A stretch of 64,000 bases of DNA from Caballeronia terrestris (GTDB lineage: Bacteria > Pseudomonadota > Gammaproteobacteria > Burkholderiales > Burkholderiaceae). The notes beneath the pieces are model-generated. The model had not been told where the DNA came from, searched no databases, and saw only the letters and a list, made by a program, of their open reading frames with translations. The position numbers were made by a program, and so were the translations under genes. Positions within the stretch are counted from its first letter, which is position 1; the number at the start of each line of letters is the position of its first letter. The stretch covers positions 62,001-126,000 of the forward strand of contig NZ_FCOL02000003.1 in the NCBI RefSeq assembly GCF_001544515.1, in the 5' to 3' direction. Positions 41,707 to 52,555 of this stretch are shown piece after piece.

Positions 41707-42074
41707 GGTTCGTCCTCGGGATCGATCGCGTTGACGGTCTGCATGCGCAGGAGCGCGCGCGTCACGAGCGCGGTCACGGCGATCGCGAGCGTCGTGCTGA
41801 CCGCGACCGCCACGATTACCGCGAGCGTATTGCCCCGCAGCGCAGTCGCGGACACCATGATGCCGACGCCCGCGGGTACGAACAGCAGCGAGAGGTGACG
41901 CAGGAGTTCGAGCGCGGTCGGCTCGATGGCATCGGCCACTTGCGGACGCCACGCGAGAAGCGCGAAGAGCAGCAGCATGCCGACGACCGGCCCCGGCACG
42001 GGCAGCCGGAATACGTAGGAGAGGCCTTCGCCGAAGCACTGAAACAGCAGGAGCGTAGCGAGCGCACGCAGCAT
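41703..42074 (-). CDS. lrgA: LrgA/CidA family holin-like protein
   Basis: 123 residues with four transmembrane helices. LPVPGPVVGMLLLFALLA and LLRHLSLLFVPAGVGIM are the LrgA signature segments. It overlaps lrgB by 4 bp and forms the usual lrgAB pair. About 105 bp separate it from the upstream MFS gene on the same strand, so cotranscription is possible. Confidence 0.9.
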   Translation of the reverse strand: MLRALATLLLFQCFGEGLSYVFRLPVPGPVVGMLLLFALLAWRPQVADAIEPTALELLRHLSLLFVPAGVGIMVSATALRGNTLAVIVAVAVSTTLAIAVTALVTRALLRMQTVNAIDPEDEP

Positions 42075-42179
42075 GGTCGGGCCTCGAAGTGACGGGTCGA
42101 TGCAACGAGCGGCGCCCAGAAGAACCCGGGGCGCCGCTCATGCATTGCAACCTTTTGTCGAGACGCCGTCAACCCCGCA

Positions 42180-43619
42180 TCAATGACACAGCTCTTCGAG
42201 CCGCTTGCCGTTGGTCTTCGGCCCGAACACGCCGATCGATACGACCACGACCAGCATGCACGCAGTGATCCCCGTGAACACGCCCGCCACGCCGAAGTCG
42301 CGCAGGAGGAACGCGATGAAGAACCCTGACATCATCGCGCCGACGCGGCTCGCCGAATACACGATGCCGTTCGCGCGGCAACGCACGGCCGTCGGAAAGA
42401 GCTCGGCCTGGTACGCGTGATAGCACACGGAGATGGTCTGTCCGGCAAGGCTGATCAGCACGCCGAGCACGATCAGCGGCGCGACCGACCTCACCTGCCC
42501 GAACGCGATGCCGCACACGATCACCGCAAGCGCCCCGGCGACGATCAGCCATTTGCGCTGGATCCTGTCGGCGTAGAACATCGCGAGCATCGGTCCGACC
42601 GGCAGCGCGAACGCGATGATGAACGAATACAGCAGGCTCTTCGTCACGGTGATGCCCTGCCCGATCAGGAGCGTCGGCACCCAGTTGGCGAAGCCGTAGT
42701 AGCCGATCGCCTGGCAGAAGTTGAAGATGATCAGCATGATGAGGCGCGAGCGGTACGGCGGCTGCAGCAGTTCCGCAAACGATGCGCGGCGATGCGCCGG
42801 CTGCTCGATCACCGGCAGCGGCGGCGGCAGCGGCTTGCCGGTCTGGCGCGTGACGATCGCCTCGATCTTCGCGACGACCCGCTCGCCCTTCTCCACGTGG
42901 CCGTGCGTCGCGAGCCAGCGCGGGCTTTCCGGTACCGCGCGGCGGATGAACCACACGAACACCGCGCCCACCGATCCCGCGAGCACCACGATGCGCCATC
43001 CATCGATACCGAATAGCGTCGTCGGCACGAGCCAGTACGAAAGGATCGCAGCGACCGGGGCAGCGGCGAACATCACCATCTGGTTGAACGCCATCGCACG
43101 GCCGCGCATGTGCTGCGGTACGAGCTCGGTGACGTAGCTGTCGATCGTGATGATCTCGATGCCCACGCCGATGCCCGTGATGAAGCGCCACAGGATCACG
43201 CCTTCGGGCGTCGTCTGGAAGGCCATGATCGCCGAGCCGACCGAGTACCACAGCAGCGAGAACGTGAAGACCGTGCGGCGTCCGTAGCGGTCCGGCATCC
43301 AGCCGAAGCCGAACGTGCCAACGAAGAGGCCGGCGAACGTCGCCGCGATGAAGCCCGCGATGCCGTTGAAGCCGAAGAACGAATGCGTGGTGGTCTGCAG
43401 GAGGCCGCTTTTGGCCATGCCCGGCGCGATGTAGCCGGTGAAGATCAGGTCGTAGACCTCGAAGAAGCCGCCGAGCGAGATGAGGAACACGAGCATCCAG
43501 AGATGCCGCGTGATCGGCAAGCGGTCCATGCGCGCGGAGATTTCCGCGCCCGGATTGATGCCGACGTGAACGTTCGGCGCGACGAGCGGGGGGCTGCCCG
43601 CGGTAACGGTTTGCTGCAT
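42180..43619 (-). CDS. MFS transporter (AAHS/sugar-porter type)
   Basis: 479 residues with 12 helices and a long hydrophilic N-terminus. The signature FGFGWMPDRYGRRTVFTFSL between helices 2 and 3 and RFITGIGVGIEIITIDSYVTELVP in helix 4 are typical of the sugar porter / aromatic acid:H+ symporter group. It follows 4-hydroxyphenylpyruvate dioxygenase, suggesting uptake of an aromatic or keto acid. Its leader contains hairpin repeat copy B with AGGAGACA directly before the start. Confidence 0.87.
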   Translation of the reverse strand: MQQTVTAGSPPLVAPNVHVGINPGAEISARMDRLPITRHLWMLVFLISLGGFFEVYDLIFTGYIAPGMAKSGLLQTTTHSFFGFNGIAGFIAATFAGLFVGTFGFGWMPDRYGRRTVFTFSLLWYSVGSAIMAFQTTPEGVILWRFITGIGVGIEIITIDSYVTELVPQHMRGRAMAFNQMVMFAAAPVAAILSYWLVPTTLFGIDGWRIVVLAGSVGAVFVWFIRRAVPESPRWLATHGHVEKGERVVAKIEAIVTRQTGKPLPPPLPVIEQPAHRRASFAELLQPPYRSRLIMLIIFNFCQAIGYYGFANWVPTLLIGQGITVTKSLLYSFIIAFALPVGPMLAMFYADRIQRKWLIVAGALAVIVCGIAFGQVRSVAPLIVLGVLISLAGQTISVCYHAYQAELFPTAVRCRANGIVYSASRVGAMMSGFFIAFLLRDFGVAGVFTGITACMLVVVVSIGVFGPKTNGKRLEELCH

Positions 43620-43620
43620 G

Positions 43621-43690
43621 TCTTTGTCTCCTGTTGAACAGAGTTGGCACAGTCGGTCAGAGTTAGCGCTTCAGCGCTTACTCTGATCCC
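43621..43690 (-). repeat. Leader hairpin repeat, copy B
   Basis: Hairpin 43658-43685: CAGAG pairs with CTCTG around the core TTAGCGCTTCAGCGCTTA. The whole stretch from the MFS start codon outward aligns with copy C (47020-47089), including a CAGAGTTGGC segment. The part next to the gene supplies the ribosome site AGGAGACA on the minus strand. Confidence 0.75.
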
Positions 43691-43794
43691 ATGCGCCTTA
43701 CTCTGGTCCATGCAAGGTTGCTGTTTCTTTGTACCGGCGGCGTGCTTATCGTTGCGCGCCTGCCGGTATGGAAGTGATGATCGGCTTTTCGAAC

Positions 43795-44871
43795 CTATTG
43801 CTGTCCGACGACACCTCGCCGAATCTGATCGCGCTCGATCGACTGGAACAGCGCCTTGAAATTCCCTTCACCGAAGCCGTCGTCGCCCTTGCGTTGAATG
43901 AACTCGAAGAAGACAGGGCCGAGCAGCGTATCGGAGAAGATCTGCAACAACAGCCGCGGGTTACCACCGCTCGTGTTGCCATCGAGCAGAATCCCGCGCG
44001 TGCGCAACTCGGAGACCGGCTGTCCATGACCCGGTAGACGCTCTTCGAGCATCTCGTAGTACGTCTCGCTCGGCGCGGTCATCAGCGGGACGCCGGCCAT
44101 CGCGAGCTTGTCGATGGTGGCGGGCAGGTCGTCGGAGAGCAAGGCCACGTGCTGGATGCCCTCGCCGTTGAACTTCATCAGAAACTCTTCGATCTGCCCC
44201 GCGCCCTTCGACGATTCCTCGTTAAGCGGAATGCGGATCTTGCCGTCGGGCGCGGTCATCGCTTTCGAGGTCAGGCCAGTGTATTCGCCGGAAATATCGA
44301 AGTAGCGGATCTCGCGGAAGTTGAAGAGCTTCTCGTAGTAGCCGGCCCAGAACGCCATGCGTCCGCGATAGACGTTGTGCGTCAGGTGATCGACGAGCTT
44401 CAGTCCATAACCCTCCGGACGCCGGTCCACGCCTTCGACGAACCTGAAGTCGATGTCATAGATAGACTCGCCATCTTCGAAGCGGTCGATCAGATACAGC
44501 GGCGCGCCGCCGATGCCCTTGATCGCGGGCAGGCGCAGTTCCATCGGGCCGGTGGGCATCTCGAGCGGCTGCGCGCCGAGTTCAAGCGCGCGTGCGTACG
44601 CCGCGTGTGCGTCCTTCACGCGAAACGCGAGACCGCACGCCGACGGGCCGTGCTCCACAGCGAAGTAAGCGGCCGGGCTTTTCGGCTCGCGATTCACGAC
44701 GAAATTGATCCCACCCTGCCGGTACAGCACGACGTCCTTCGATCGATGATGCGCGACAAGCGTGAAGCCGAGCTTCTCGAAGACGGGCTCCAGCGTATCG
44801 GGCGTCGGCGACGCGAATTCGACGAATTCGAATCCCATCAGGCCCATCGGGTTATCGAAGAGATCTGCCAT
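43795..44871 (-). CDS. hpd: 4-hydroxyphenylpyruvate dioxygenase
   Basis: 358 residues from ATG 44871, with CGGAG eight bases upstream; a start at 44916 overlapping the CoA-transferase stop is possible. Two VOC domains; Fe(II) ligands H162 ([11 protein letters not shown]), H241 (GIQHVAL) and E323 ([11 protein letters not shown]), closely matching the Pseudomonas enzyme in position and sequence. Converts 4-hydroxyphenylpyruvate to homogentisate in tyrosine breakdown. No homogentisate dioxygenase is adjacent, so this may be a second copy working with genes elsewhere. Confidence 0.9.
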   Translation of the reverse strand: MADLFDNPMGLMGFEFVEFASPTPDTLEPVFEKLGFTLVAHHRSKDVVLYRQGGINFVVNREPKSPAAYFAVEHGPSACGLAFRVKDAHAAYARALELGAQPLEMPTGPMELRLPAIKGIGGAPLYLIDRFEDGESIYDIDFRFVEGVDRRPEGYGLKLVDHLTHNVYRGRMAFWAGYYEKLFNFREIRYFDISGEYTGLTSKAMTAPDGKIRIPLNEESSKGAGQIEEFLMKFNGEGIQHVALLSDDLPATIDKLAMAGVPLMTAPSETYYEMLEERLPGHGQPVSELRTRGILLDGNTSGGNPRLLLQIFSDTLLGPVFFEFIQRKGDDGFGEGNFKALFQSIERDQIRRGVVGQQ

Positions 44872-44912
44872 TTGATTTGCTCCGTGATTCGATGCGCTTT
44901 CAGCGGAAAGAC

Positions 44913-46064
44913 TCATGCGACCACCCGGCTCTTCAGGCGCGCGAGCACTTCCTGCGTATGTTCGCCGACTCGCGCCAGTGCCTGCCTCACACCGGGACGC
45001 CGTCCGCCCATCGTCAGCGGCAGGAGCACGACTTCGGTCATGCTGCCGTCGTCGGTTTCCATCGGCACGAGGCCGCCGCTCGCCTTCAGATGCGGGTCGT
45101 CGAGCAATTGCTCGGGACGCACGATCGGCGCATACGGAATGCCGGCCGCTTCGAGCTTCGGCGAAAGCTCTTCGATGCGATGCTCCTTCAGGATCGCGCC
45201 GAGCACTTCAAGCAGCTCGGGGCGGATCGCGACGCGCAGCGCGTTCGTCTCGAAGCGCGGCTCGGCCGGCAGGTCCGGACGATTCAGCACGTCGCACAGC
45301 GTGATGAACTGCTTGTCGCTGACCGCGCCGATGAAAAGCTGTTCGCCGTCGGCGAGCGTGAAGACGTCGTAGACGCTCCACGCCGAGACGCGCGAGGGCA
45401 TCGGCGGCGGCGCTTCGCGCGTCATCGCGTATTGCTGCATGTGCTGGCCGGAGAGGAACACGCAGTTTTCAAACAGCGCGCTCTGCACTTCCTGGCCACG
45501 CCCGGTGTGCTCGCGTTCGCGCAGCGCGGCCAGCACGCCGATCGCGCCGAACATGCCGCCCATGATGTCGTTGACCGACGTTCCCGCGCGCAGCGGCCGG
45601 CCGACCGGACCCGTCATGTACGAGAGGCCGCCCATCATCTGCACGACTTCATCGAGTGCGAGGCGCTTTTCGTACGGCCCCGGCAGGAAGCCCTTGTGCG
45701 ACACGTAAATCAAACCGGGATAGCGCTTCGAGAGCGTGTCGTAATCGAGGCCGAGCTTCGTCATCAGTCCCGGGCGGAAGTTTTCGAGCATCGCGTCGCA
45801 GGTGCCGATCAATTCGATCGCGGCTTCCTTGCCCTCGGGCGTGTTGATGTCGAGCACGACGCTCTTCTTGTTGCGATTGAATGAGCGAAAGAAGCCGATG
45901 CCGAGGCCCGGCAGCTTGCGGGTCTTGTCGCCGCCGGGCGGCTCGATCTTGATGACTTCGGCGCCAAGGTCGGCGAGGATCATGCCGCACGTCGGCCCCA
46001 TGACCATGTGGGTGAATTCGATGACGCGCACGCCGTCGAGGGGAAGTCTTGCGGGGGTGCTCAT
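44913..46064 (-). CDS. CaiB/BaiF class III CoA-transferase
   Basis: 383 residues from ATG 46064; the longer frame is the antisense shadow of the lyase gene. [45 protein letters not shown] and [15 protein letters not shown] are class III signatures; the expected catalytic Asp lies in [14 protein letters not shown]. Transfers CoA between an acyl-CoA (often succinyl-CoA) and a free acid. It starts 10 bp after the HMG-CoA-lyase-type gene, so the pair likely activates and then cleaves the same acid. Confidence 0.9.
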   Translation of the reverse strand: MSTPARLPLDGVRVIEFTHMVMGPTCGMILADLGAEVIKIEPPGGDKTRKLPGLGIGFFRSFNRNKKSVVLDINTPEGKEAAIELIGTCDAMLENFRPGLMTKLGLDYDTLSKRYPGLIYVSHKGFLPGPYEKRLALDEVVQMMGGLSYMTGPVGRPLRAGTSVNDIMGGMFGAIGVLAALREREHTGRGQEVQSALFENCVFLSGQHMQQYAMTREAPPPMPSRVSAWSVYDVFTLADGEQLFIGAVSDKQFITLCDVLNRPDLPAEPRFETNALRVAIRPELLEVLGAILKEHRIEELSPKLEAAGIPYAPIVRPEQLLDDPHLKASGGLVPMETDDGSMTEVVLLPLTMGGRRPGVRQALARVGEHTQEVLARLKSRVVA

Positions 46065-46074
46065 GATGATGACC

Positions 46075-47016
46075 TCAAGCGTTGAGCGCGGCCGGAGCAG
46101 CGAAGGTTTTGGGGAGACCCGCGAGCCACAGCGCGCCGTGCAGCGATTCGCCTTCGAGCCAGCCCGCGACTTTCGCGCGCAGGGCCAGCAAGGCGGGAAT
46201 GTCGATACCGGTTTCGATGCCCATGTCGGCGAGCATGAACGCCAGGTCCTCGCTCGACGCGTTGCCGCTCGCGCCCGGCGCATGCGGACAGCCGCCGATG
46301 CCGGCGAGCGTCGCGTCGAAGCGCGCGACGCCGGTTTCGAGCGCGGCGTAGACGTTGGCGAGCGCGAGGCCGCGCGTGTCATGGAAGTGGCCGCACCAGA
46401 AGCGCTCGCCGGCGATCTTGCGCGCCTTCTCGAACAGTTCGCGCACGGTGGCGGGGCCGGCGTAGCCGACCGTATCGGCGATGCTGACGCGATCCGCGCC
46501 CGCATCGAGCAGCGCCTGCATGCAGCGCAGCACTTCGCTCTGTTCGACGCGGCCCTGGATCGTGCAGCCGAACGCCGTGCCGATGCCGCCTTCGATCAGC
46601 GTCTTCGAGCCGGACGCATCGCGCGCGGCACGGATGCGCGCCACTTCGGCGACGACTTCATCGGGCGTCTTGCGCAAGTTCGCGAGGCTATGTTCGTGGC
46701 TCGCGGAGAGCGGCACGAGCAGCAGGTCGGCGCGTGTTTCGATGGCGCGCTCGGCGCCTTTCAGGTTCGGCACGAGCACCGAGACGACGAGGCCCGGCAG
46801 CGTCGTCGCGTAGGCGACGAGTTCGGCGGTGTCGGCCATTTGCGGCAGAAGGCGCGCGGGAACGTACGAGCCGACTTCGAATTCGCGCTGACCGGCGGCG
46901 TAAGCGTCGCCGATCCATTCGATCTTGCGTTCGGTCGGAAGAATGCTCGGGATGCTTTGCAGGCCGTCGCGCAAACCGACTTCGCGGATGGCGACGTTCG
47001 CGGGGAACGAGGGCAT
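46075..47016 (-). CDS. Hydroxymethylglutaryl-CoA lyase family enzyme
   Basis: 313 residues, DRE-TIM barrel. Catalytic R16/D17 lie in REVGLRDGLQSIPS, metal ligands in FHDTRGLALANVYAAL (HFHDT), and the flexible-loop Cys in GIGGCPHAPGASGN. Cleaves HMG-CoA to acetyl-CoA and acetoacetate, or related tertiary-alcohol acyl-CoAs such as citramalyl-CoA. With the neighbouring CoA-transferase it could degrade free 3-hydroxy-3-methylglutarate or a similar acid. First gene of its operon, with repeat copy C in the leader and a divergent LysR. Confidence 0.9.
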   Translation of the reverse strand: MPSFPANVAIREVGLRDGLQSIPSILPTERKIEWIGDAYAAGQREFEVGSYVPARLLPQMADTAELVAYATTLPGLVVSVLVPNLKGAERAIETRADLLLVPLSASHEHSLANLRKTPDEVVAEVARIRAARDASGSKTLIEGGIGTAFGCTIQGRVEQSEVLRCMQALLDAGADRVSIADTVGYAGPATVRELFEKARKIAGERFWCGHFHDTRGLALANVYAALETGVARFDATLAGIGGCPHAPGASGNASSEDLAFMLADMGIETGIDIPALLALRAKVAGWLEGESLHGALWLAGLPKTFAAPAALNA

Positions 47017-47019
47017 GTG

Positions 47020-47089
47020 TCTTGTCTCCTGTCGGACCAGAGTTGGCGCTGTCGGCCGGAGTTAGCGCTTTAGCGCTTACTCCGGCCCC
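47020..47089 (-). repeat. Leader hairpin repeat, copy C
   Basis: Hairpin 47056-47089: GGCCGGAG pairs with CTCCGGCC around the core TTAGCGCTTTAGCGCTTA. It is the longest stem of the three copies. The region from the lyase start codon outward is collinear with copy B and supplies the ribosome site AGGAGACA on the minus strand. Confidence 0.78.
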
Positions 47090-47241
47090 ACGCCGTACCC
47101 GGGCCCCATAAATTGATTCATCTTCTCCGGTCGTCAATGTGCCGGCGTTGTGCTAACTTTAGACATTCCAGCCAAACCTTAAAGCGGTATTTTGGAAGCG
47201 CTAACGTTCCCGTTCGGAATGTCAGAGCCCCGGAGACGGCC

Positions 47242-48147
47242 ATGCGCGACATCGACCTGAAAACGCTGCGGCTGCTCGTCGCCGTGTGCGATCACCGCAA
47301 CATCGCGCGGGCGGCGGAGGAAGCGCACATCGAGCCTTCCGCGATCAGCAAGCGCATCGCGCAACTCGAAAGCGATTTGGGCCTGCCGATCCTGTCGCGC
47401 TCGCGTCGCGGCGTCGAGCCCACCGCCGCTGGCATCGCGCTGCTCGAACACGCGCGCAACGTGCTCTTCACGATGGAGCGCATCGCAAGCGACGTCGCCG
47501 CGTTCGGCGCCGGGCTGAAGGGGCGCGTTAGCGTGTGCGCGTCGGCATCGGCGATTGCGGAGGCGCTGCTCGACGACATCGCTTCGTTCATGCGCGAACC
47601 CGCGTACCAGAACATTCGCGTCGAAGTGGAGGAGCGTTTGTCGCACGAACTCGTGCGGCAGCTGCGCGAAGGCGCGGCGACGGTCGGCGTGTGCTGGGAC
47701 AACGTCGATCTGCAAGGGTTGCAGCACCGCCCGTACCGGCAGGACCGGCTCGCGCTCGCGGTGCATCGCGATCATCCGCTCGCGGGCGAGGCGTCGCTGC
47801 GTTTCGACCAGACGCTCGAGCACGAGCACGTCGGTTTGCCGCCCGCGACCGCCGTGCACACGATGCTCCAGCGCGCCGCCGCGAGCGCGGGGCGGACGGT
47901 GTCGTATCGCGTGATCGTGTCGAGCTTCGACGCGGCGTTTCGCGTGGTCGCGGCGGGCTTGGGGATCAGCGTCGTGCCGGTGGAAGTGGCCGAGACGTAT
48001 CGGCCGGTGCTCGGCATCCGCGTGATTCCGCTCGACGATGCGTGGGCGTTGCGCCGTTTTATCGTGTGCTTCAAGAACTTCGACGCATTGCAGCCGGCCG
48101 CGCAGCGGATGGTCGAGCATCTGGTCGAGCGGGCGGCGCGCGCATGA
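47242..48147 (+). CDS. LysR family regulator divergent from the lyase operon
   Basis: 301 residues from ATG 47242, with CGGAG upstream. HTH segment LRLLVAVCDHRNIARAAEEAH and EPSAISKRIAQLESDLGLPIL, then a two-lobe effector domain with VCWDNVDLQGLQ and GLGISVVPVEVAE. Divergent from the HMG-CoA-lyase/CoA-transferase/hpd/MFS operon, its likely target. The effector is unknown. Confidence 0.88.
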   Translation: MRDIDLKTLRLLVAVCDHRNIARAAEEAHIEPSAISKRIAQLESDLGLPILSRSRRGVEPTAAGIALLEHARNVLFTMERIASDVAAFGAGLKGRVSVCASASAIAEALLDDIASFMREPAYQNIRVEVEERLSHELVRQLREGAATVGVCWDNVDLQGLQHRPYRQDRLALAVHRDHPLAGEASLRFDQTLEHEHVGLPPATAVHTMLQRAAASAGRTVSYRVIVSSFDAAFRVVAAGLGISVVPVEVAETYRPVLGIRVIPLDDAWALRRFIVCFKNFDALQPAAQRMVEHLVERAARA

Positions 48148-48200
48148 TATTGGGCACAATGCTTGCGCCCTTCCTTGCCACTGTCCAGGCTTAAAAACCC

Positions 48201-48910
<710 letters not shown>

Positions 48911-48914
<4 letters not shown>

Positions 48915-51460
48915 CGCCACTCGCCGCCGCGCATCGCACGCTCACCCGCTGGCTGTTGCGCGCGCAATGGCGCAGTCATCGGGGACGCGCGCTCGTCGCC
49001 ATCGCGACGATCGCGCTCGGCGTCGGGCTCGGCTATGCGGTGCAACTCATCAACAGCGCTGCGTTCAACGAGTTTTCCGCGGCGGCGCGGAGCCTCTCGG
49101 GACAAGCGGACTTGCAGGTGCGCGGCGCGCAGCCCTTCATCGACGAAATCGTTTATCCCCGCCTCGCGACGCGCGCGGGCGTCGCGCTCGCGAGCCCCGT
49201 GCTCGAAGTCGATGCCTCCGTGCCGAAGCACAATGCGCCGCTGAAAGTGCTCGGCGTCGACGTGTTCCGCGCGAAGCAAATCGCGCCCGACCTGACCGGC
49301 GTGCCGTCGCCGCAAGCGCCCTTCGATGCCCTCGCCGACGACGCCCTCTTCCTTTCGCCCGCCGCGCAGCAATGGCTCGGCGCAGGCATCGGCGGGAACG
49401 TTACGCTGCTGAGCGGCACGTCGCCCGTGCGGCTGCGCGTGGCGGGCGGCATCGTGCGCGCATTGCCGGGGCAGCGCATCGCGGTGATGGACATCGCCGC
49501 CCTGCAATGGCGCTTCGGTATGACAGGCAAGCTCTCGCGCGTCGATCTGCAACTCGCACGCGGCGTCGATCGCGAAGCGTTCCGCCGCGCGTTGCAGCAG
49601 GAACTCGGCGGCCGCTTCGTCGTGACCGAGACGCGCGATGTCGAAAGCCGCACCGACCGGCTCTCTCGCGCTTACCGGATCAACATGAACGTGCTCGCGC
49701 TCGTGGCGCTCTTCACCGGCGCGTTCCTCGTGTTTTCGACGCAGGCGTCGGGCGTCGTGCGGCGCCGCGCGCAGTTCGCGATGTTGCGCGTGCTCGGCAT
49801 GACGCGCGCGCTGCTCGTGCGGCAGATCATGTTCGAAGGCGCGCTGCTCGGCGTCGCGGGGGCCGTGCTTGGCATCGCGCTCGGGTACGCGGTGGCGGCG
49901 CTCGCGCTGCGCTATTTCGGCAGCGATCTGGGCGGCGGCTATTTCCCTGGCGTGCAGCCGCGCGTCGGTTTCGAACCGGTGGCGAGCGCTGTGTTTCTTG
50001 CGCTTGGCATCGGCGTGGCGTTGCTCGGGACGCTCGTTCCCGCGCTCGAAGCGGCGCGCGCCCGGCCCGCGCCCGCGCTGAAAGCGGGCAGCGAGGAGGC
50101 CGCGCTCGCGCCGCTCTCGGCACCGTGGCCCGCTTTGGCATGTCTCGCGCTCGGCGCGGCGCTGACGCAGGCGCCGCCGGTCTTCGACGCGCCTATCGGC
50201 GGCTATCTGGCCGTTGCGCTACTGCTCGTCGGTGGGATCGCGCTGATGCCGCGCCTGACCGCGATCGTGTTTCGAACGTTGAGCTTGTGGTATGCGAGGC
50301 GGCGTACTAGCGCGGTCGTCACGCTCGCGCTCGCGCGGCTCGCGAACGCGCCCGGACAAGCATCGATCGCGATGGGCGGCGTGCTCTCGAGCTTTACGCT
50401 GATCGTCGCGATGGCGATCATGGTGGCGAGCTTTCGCGTCTCGGTCGAGGACTGGCTAGCGCATCTGCTCTCCGCCGACCTGTACGTGCGCATGGCATCG
50501 AGCGGCGACACAGGCGGGCTGCGTCCCGACCAGCAGACGCTGCTTGCATCCGCAGGCGGCGTCGCGCACGCAGCGTTCGCGCGCACGTCGCAACTGACGC
50601 TCGATGCGTCCAAGCCCCCCGTCGCGCTGCTCGCGCGCGAAATCGATGCCGCCGATCCCGGCGCGCATCTGCAACTCACCGGCGCGGTGTTGCCGCCGTC
50701 GGCGTGGCAGGCGGGCGAGACGCCGGTGTGGGCATCGGAGGCGATGGTCGATCTGTACGGGTATCGCGCCGGACAGCGGCTTTCGTTGCCGATCGGCGGC
50801 GCGGGCGAGCGCTTCGTCGTCGCCGGCATCTGGCGCGACTACGTGCGGCAGACGGGCGCGCTGCAGATTCGCCTTGTCGACTACCGTCGTCTCACACACG
50901 ACACGAGCGCGACCGATGCGGGCGTGACGCTCAACGCGGGTGCGTCCGCATCGCAGGTCATCGACGCGATGAAAAAACTCCCCTTCGGCGATGCCCTCGA
51001 ATTCGCGCAGCCCGGCGACATCCGCGCGCGCACGCTGACCATCTTCGATCGCAGTTTCGCCGTGACGTACCTGCTGGAAGCGGTCGCGATCGTCATCGGC
51101 CTGTTCGGCGTCGCCGCGACGTTTTCCGTGCAGACACTTGCGCGATCGCGCGAGTTCGGGATGCTGCGGCATGTCGGCGTGACGCGGCGGCAGGTCCTGG
51201 CGCTGCTCGCTGCCGAGGGCGGCTTGCTAACGGTGGTCGGCATCGCGATGGGCTGCGTGCTCGGCTTCGCGATCAGCCTGATCCTCGTGTTCGTCGTCAA
51301 TCCGCAGTCGTTTCACTGGAGCATGTCGCTGCATGTGCCGTGGAGGCTGATCGCGGTGATCGGCTGCGTAATGCTGGCTTCATCGTGCGCGACGGCCGTG
51401 ATGGCGGGGCGGCGCGCCGTATCGGTCGATGCCGTGCGCGCCGTGAGGGAGGACTGGTGA
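48911..51460 (+). CDS. FtsX/LolE-type ABC permease, large duplicated form
   Basis: 849 residues. An N-terminal helix and a large periplasmic MacB-like domain (about 45-240) precede three FtsX helices near 265-390 (FSTQASGVVRRRAQFAMLRVLGMTR); further helices near 410-520, a second periplasmic domain (530-720) and a final three-helix FtsX unit (LLEAVAIVIGLFGVAATFSV, REFGMLRHVGVTRRQVLALL) follow. This ten-helix DevC/AttFG-like form fuses what are often two subunits. Partners are the upstream ATPase and the downstream periplasmic protein. Confidence 0.88.
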
Positions 51461-52542
51461 TGCGGGCTTTTTTAGTGCTGTCGATCGCGTTTTTCTCGAT
51501 GACAACGCTTGCCGCCGATTTTGCCGAGGTCGTGCCGAATCGCGCGGTGGTCCTGCCACAAGACACCGGCGCGCATCCGGACTATCGCACCGAGTGGTGG
51601 TACGCAACCGGCTGGCTGGAGACGCCGGACAAGAAGCCGCTCGGTTTTCAGATCACGTTCTTTCGATCGAATACGGGCAAAGGCGGCGCGAACCCCAGCG
51701 AGTTCACGCCCGCGCAACTGATCATCGCGCATGCGGCGTTGAGCGATCCGGCGTATGGACGGCTCGTCCACGATCAGCGTATCGCGCGGCAGGGTTTCGG
51801 GCTTGCTTACTCGAAGGCCGGCAACACCGACGTCAGGCTCGACGCGTGGCGAATGGTGCGCAACGCGGACGGCCGCTACGAAGTGACCGCCGATGCCGCC
51901 GGCTTCGCGCTGCACCTGACCTTCACGCCAACGCAAACGCCGATGCTGCAAGGCGAACTCGGCTACTCACGCAAAGGACCGCTGCCGCAGCAGGCGAGCT
52001 ACTACTACAGCGAGCCGCAACTGAAAGTAAGCGGCAGCGTCACGCGGCCTTCAGGCAAAAGCGTCCCGGTCACGGGGAGCGCGTGGCTCGATCACGAATG
52101 GTCGAGCACGCTGCTTTCCGCCGATGCCGCTGGCTGGGACTGGCTCGGCGCGAATCTCGACGACGGCTCCGCGCTGATGGCCTTCAAGGTGCGCGCCCGC
52201 GATGGCCGCGCGGTGTGGGCGCACGCCGCGCTGCGAGATCGCGACGGACGCACGACGCAATACGGCCCTGGCGAAGTGGACTTCACGCCCGAGCGCCAGT
52301 GGCGCTCGCCGCGCACGGACACGACGTATCCGGTCGCGATGAACGTACGCGTCGGCGCGTTGCATTGGCGTCTCACGCCGCTCATCGACGATCAGGAACT
52401 CGACTCGCGCGACTCGACCGGCGCGCTCTATTGGGAAGGCGCGGTCACCCTTTCAGGCGCAGCCGATGCCACCGACAAGAGCGGACGCGGCTATCTCGAA
52501 CTCACCGGCTACGCGAAGGCGCTCGAAGTCGAGAAGCGTTGA
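51460..52542 (+). CDS. AttH/CrtC-like lipocalin-fold periplasmic protein of the ABC system
   Basis: 360 residues from ATG 51460, which shares one base with the permease stop. A Sec signal (residues 1-18, ending TLAA) precedes the mature protein. Repeated beta-rich blocks with the signatures YRTEWWYATGWLE, GFQITFFRS, SGSAWLDHEWSS and YWEGAVTLSG define the AttH / carotenoid 1,2-hydratase-like double lipocalin fold. Members next to FtsX-type ABC genes are thought to bind or deliver lipophilic ligands. The carotenoid-hydratase name alone should not be taken as function. Confidence 0.87.
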   Translation: MRAFLVLSIAFFSMTTLAADFAEVVPNRAVVLPQDTGAHPDYRTEWWYATGWLETPDKKPLGFQITFFRSNTGKGGANPSEFTPAQLIIAHAALSDPAYGRLVHDQRIARQGFGLAYSKAGNTDVRLDAWRMVRNADGRYEVTADAAGFALHLTFTPTQTPMLQGELGYSRKGPLPQQASYYYSEPQLKVSGSVTRPSGKSVPVTGSAWLDHEWSSTLLSADAAGWDWLGANLDDGSALMAFKVRARDGRAVWAHAALRDRDGRTTQYGPGEVDFTPERQWRSPRTDTTYPVAMNVRVGALHWRLTPLIDDQELDSRDSTGALYWEGAVTLSGAADATDKSGRGYLELTGYAKALEVEKR

Positions 52543-52555
52543 TGCTCGCCGGCGC

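Noticed and set aside
51460..52542. Naming the AttH-like gene as a carotenoid 1,2-hydratase
   Set aside because: Only the fold signatures support that name; there are no carotenoid genes except a distant squalene/phytoene synthase, and the ABC-exporter context argues for a transport accessory.
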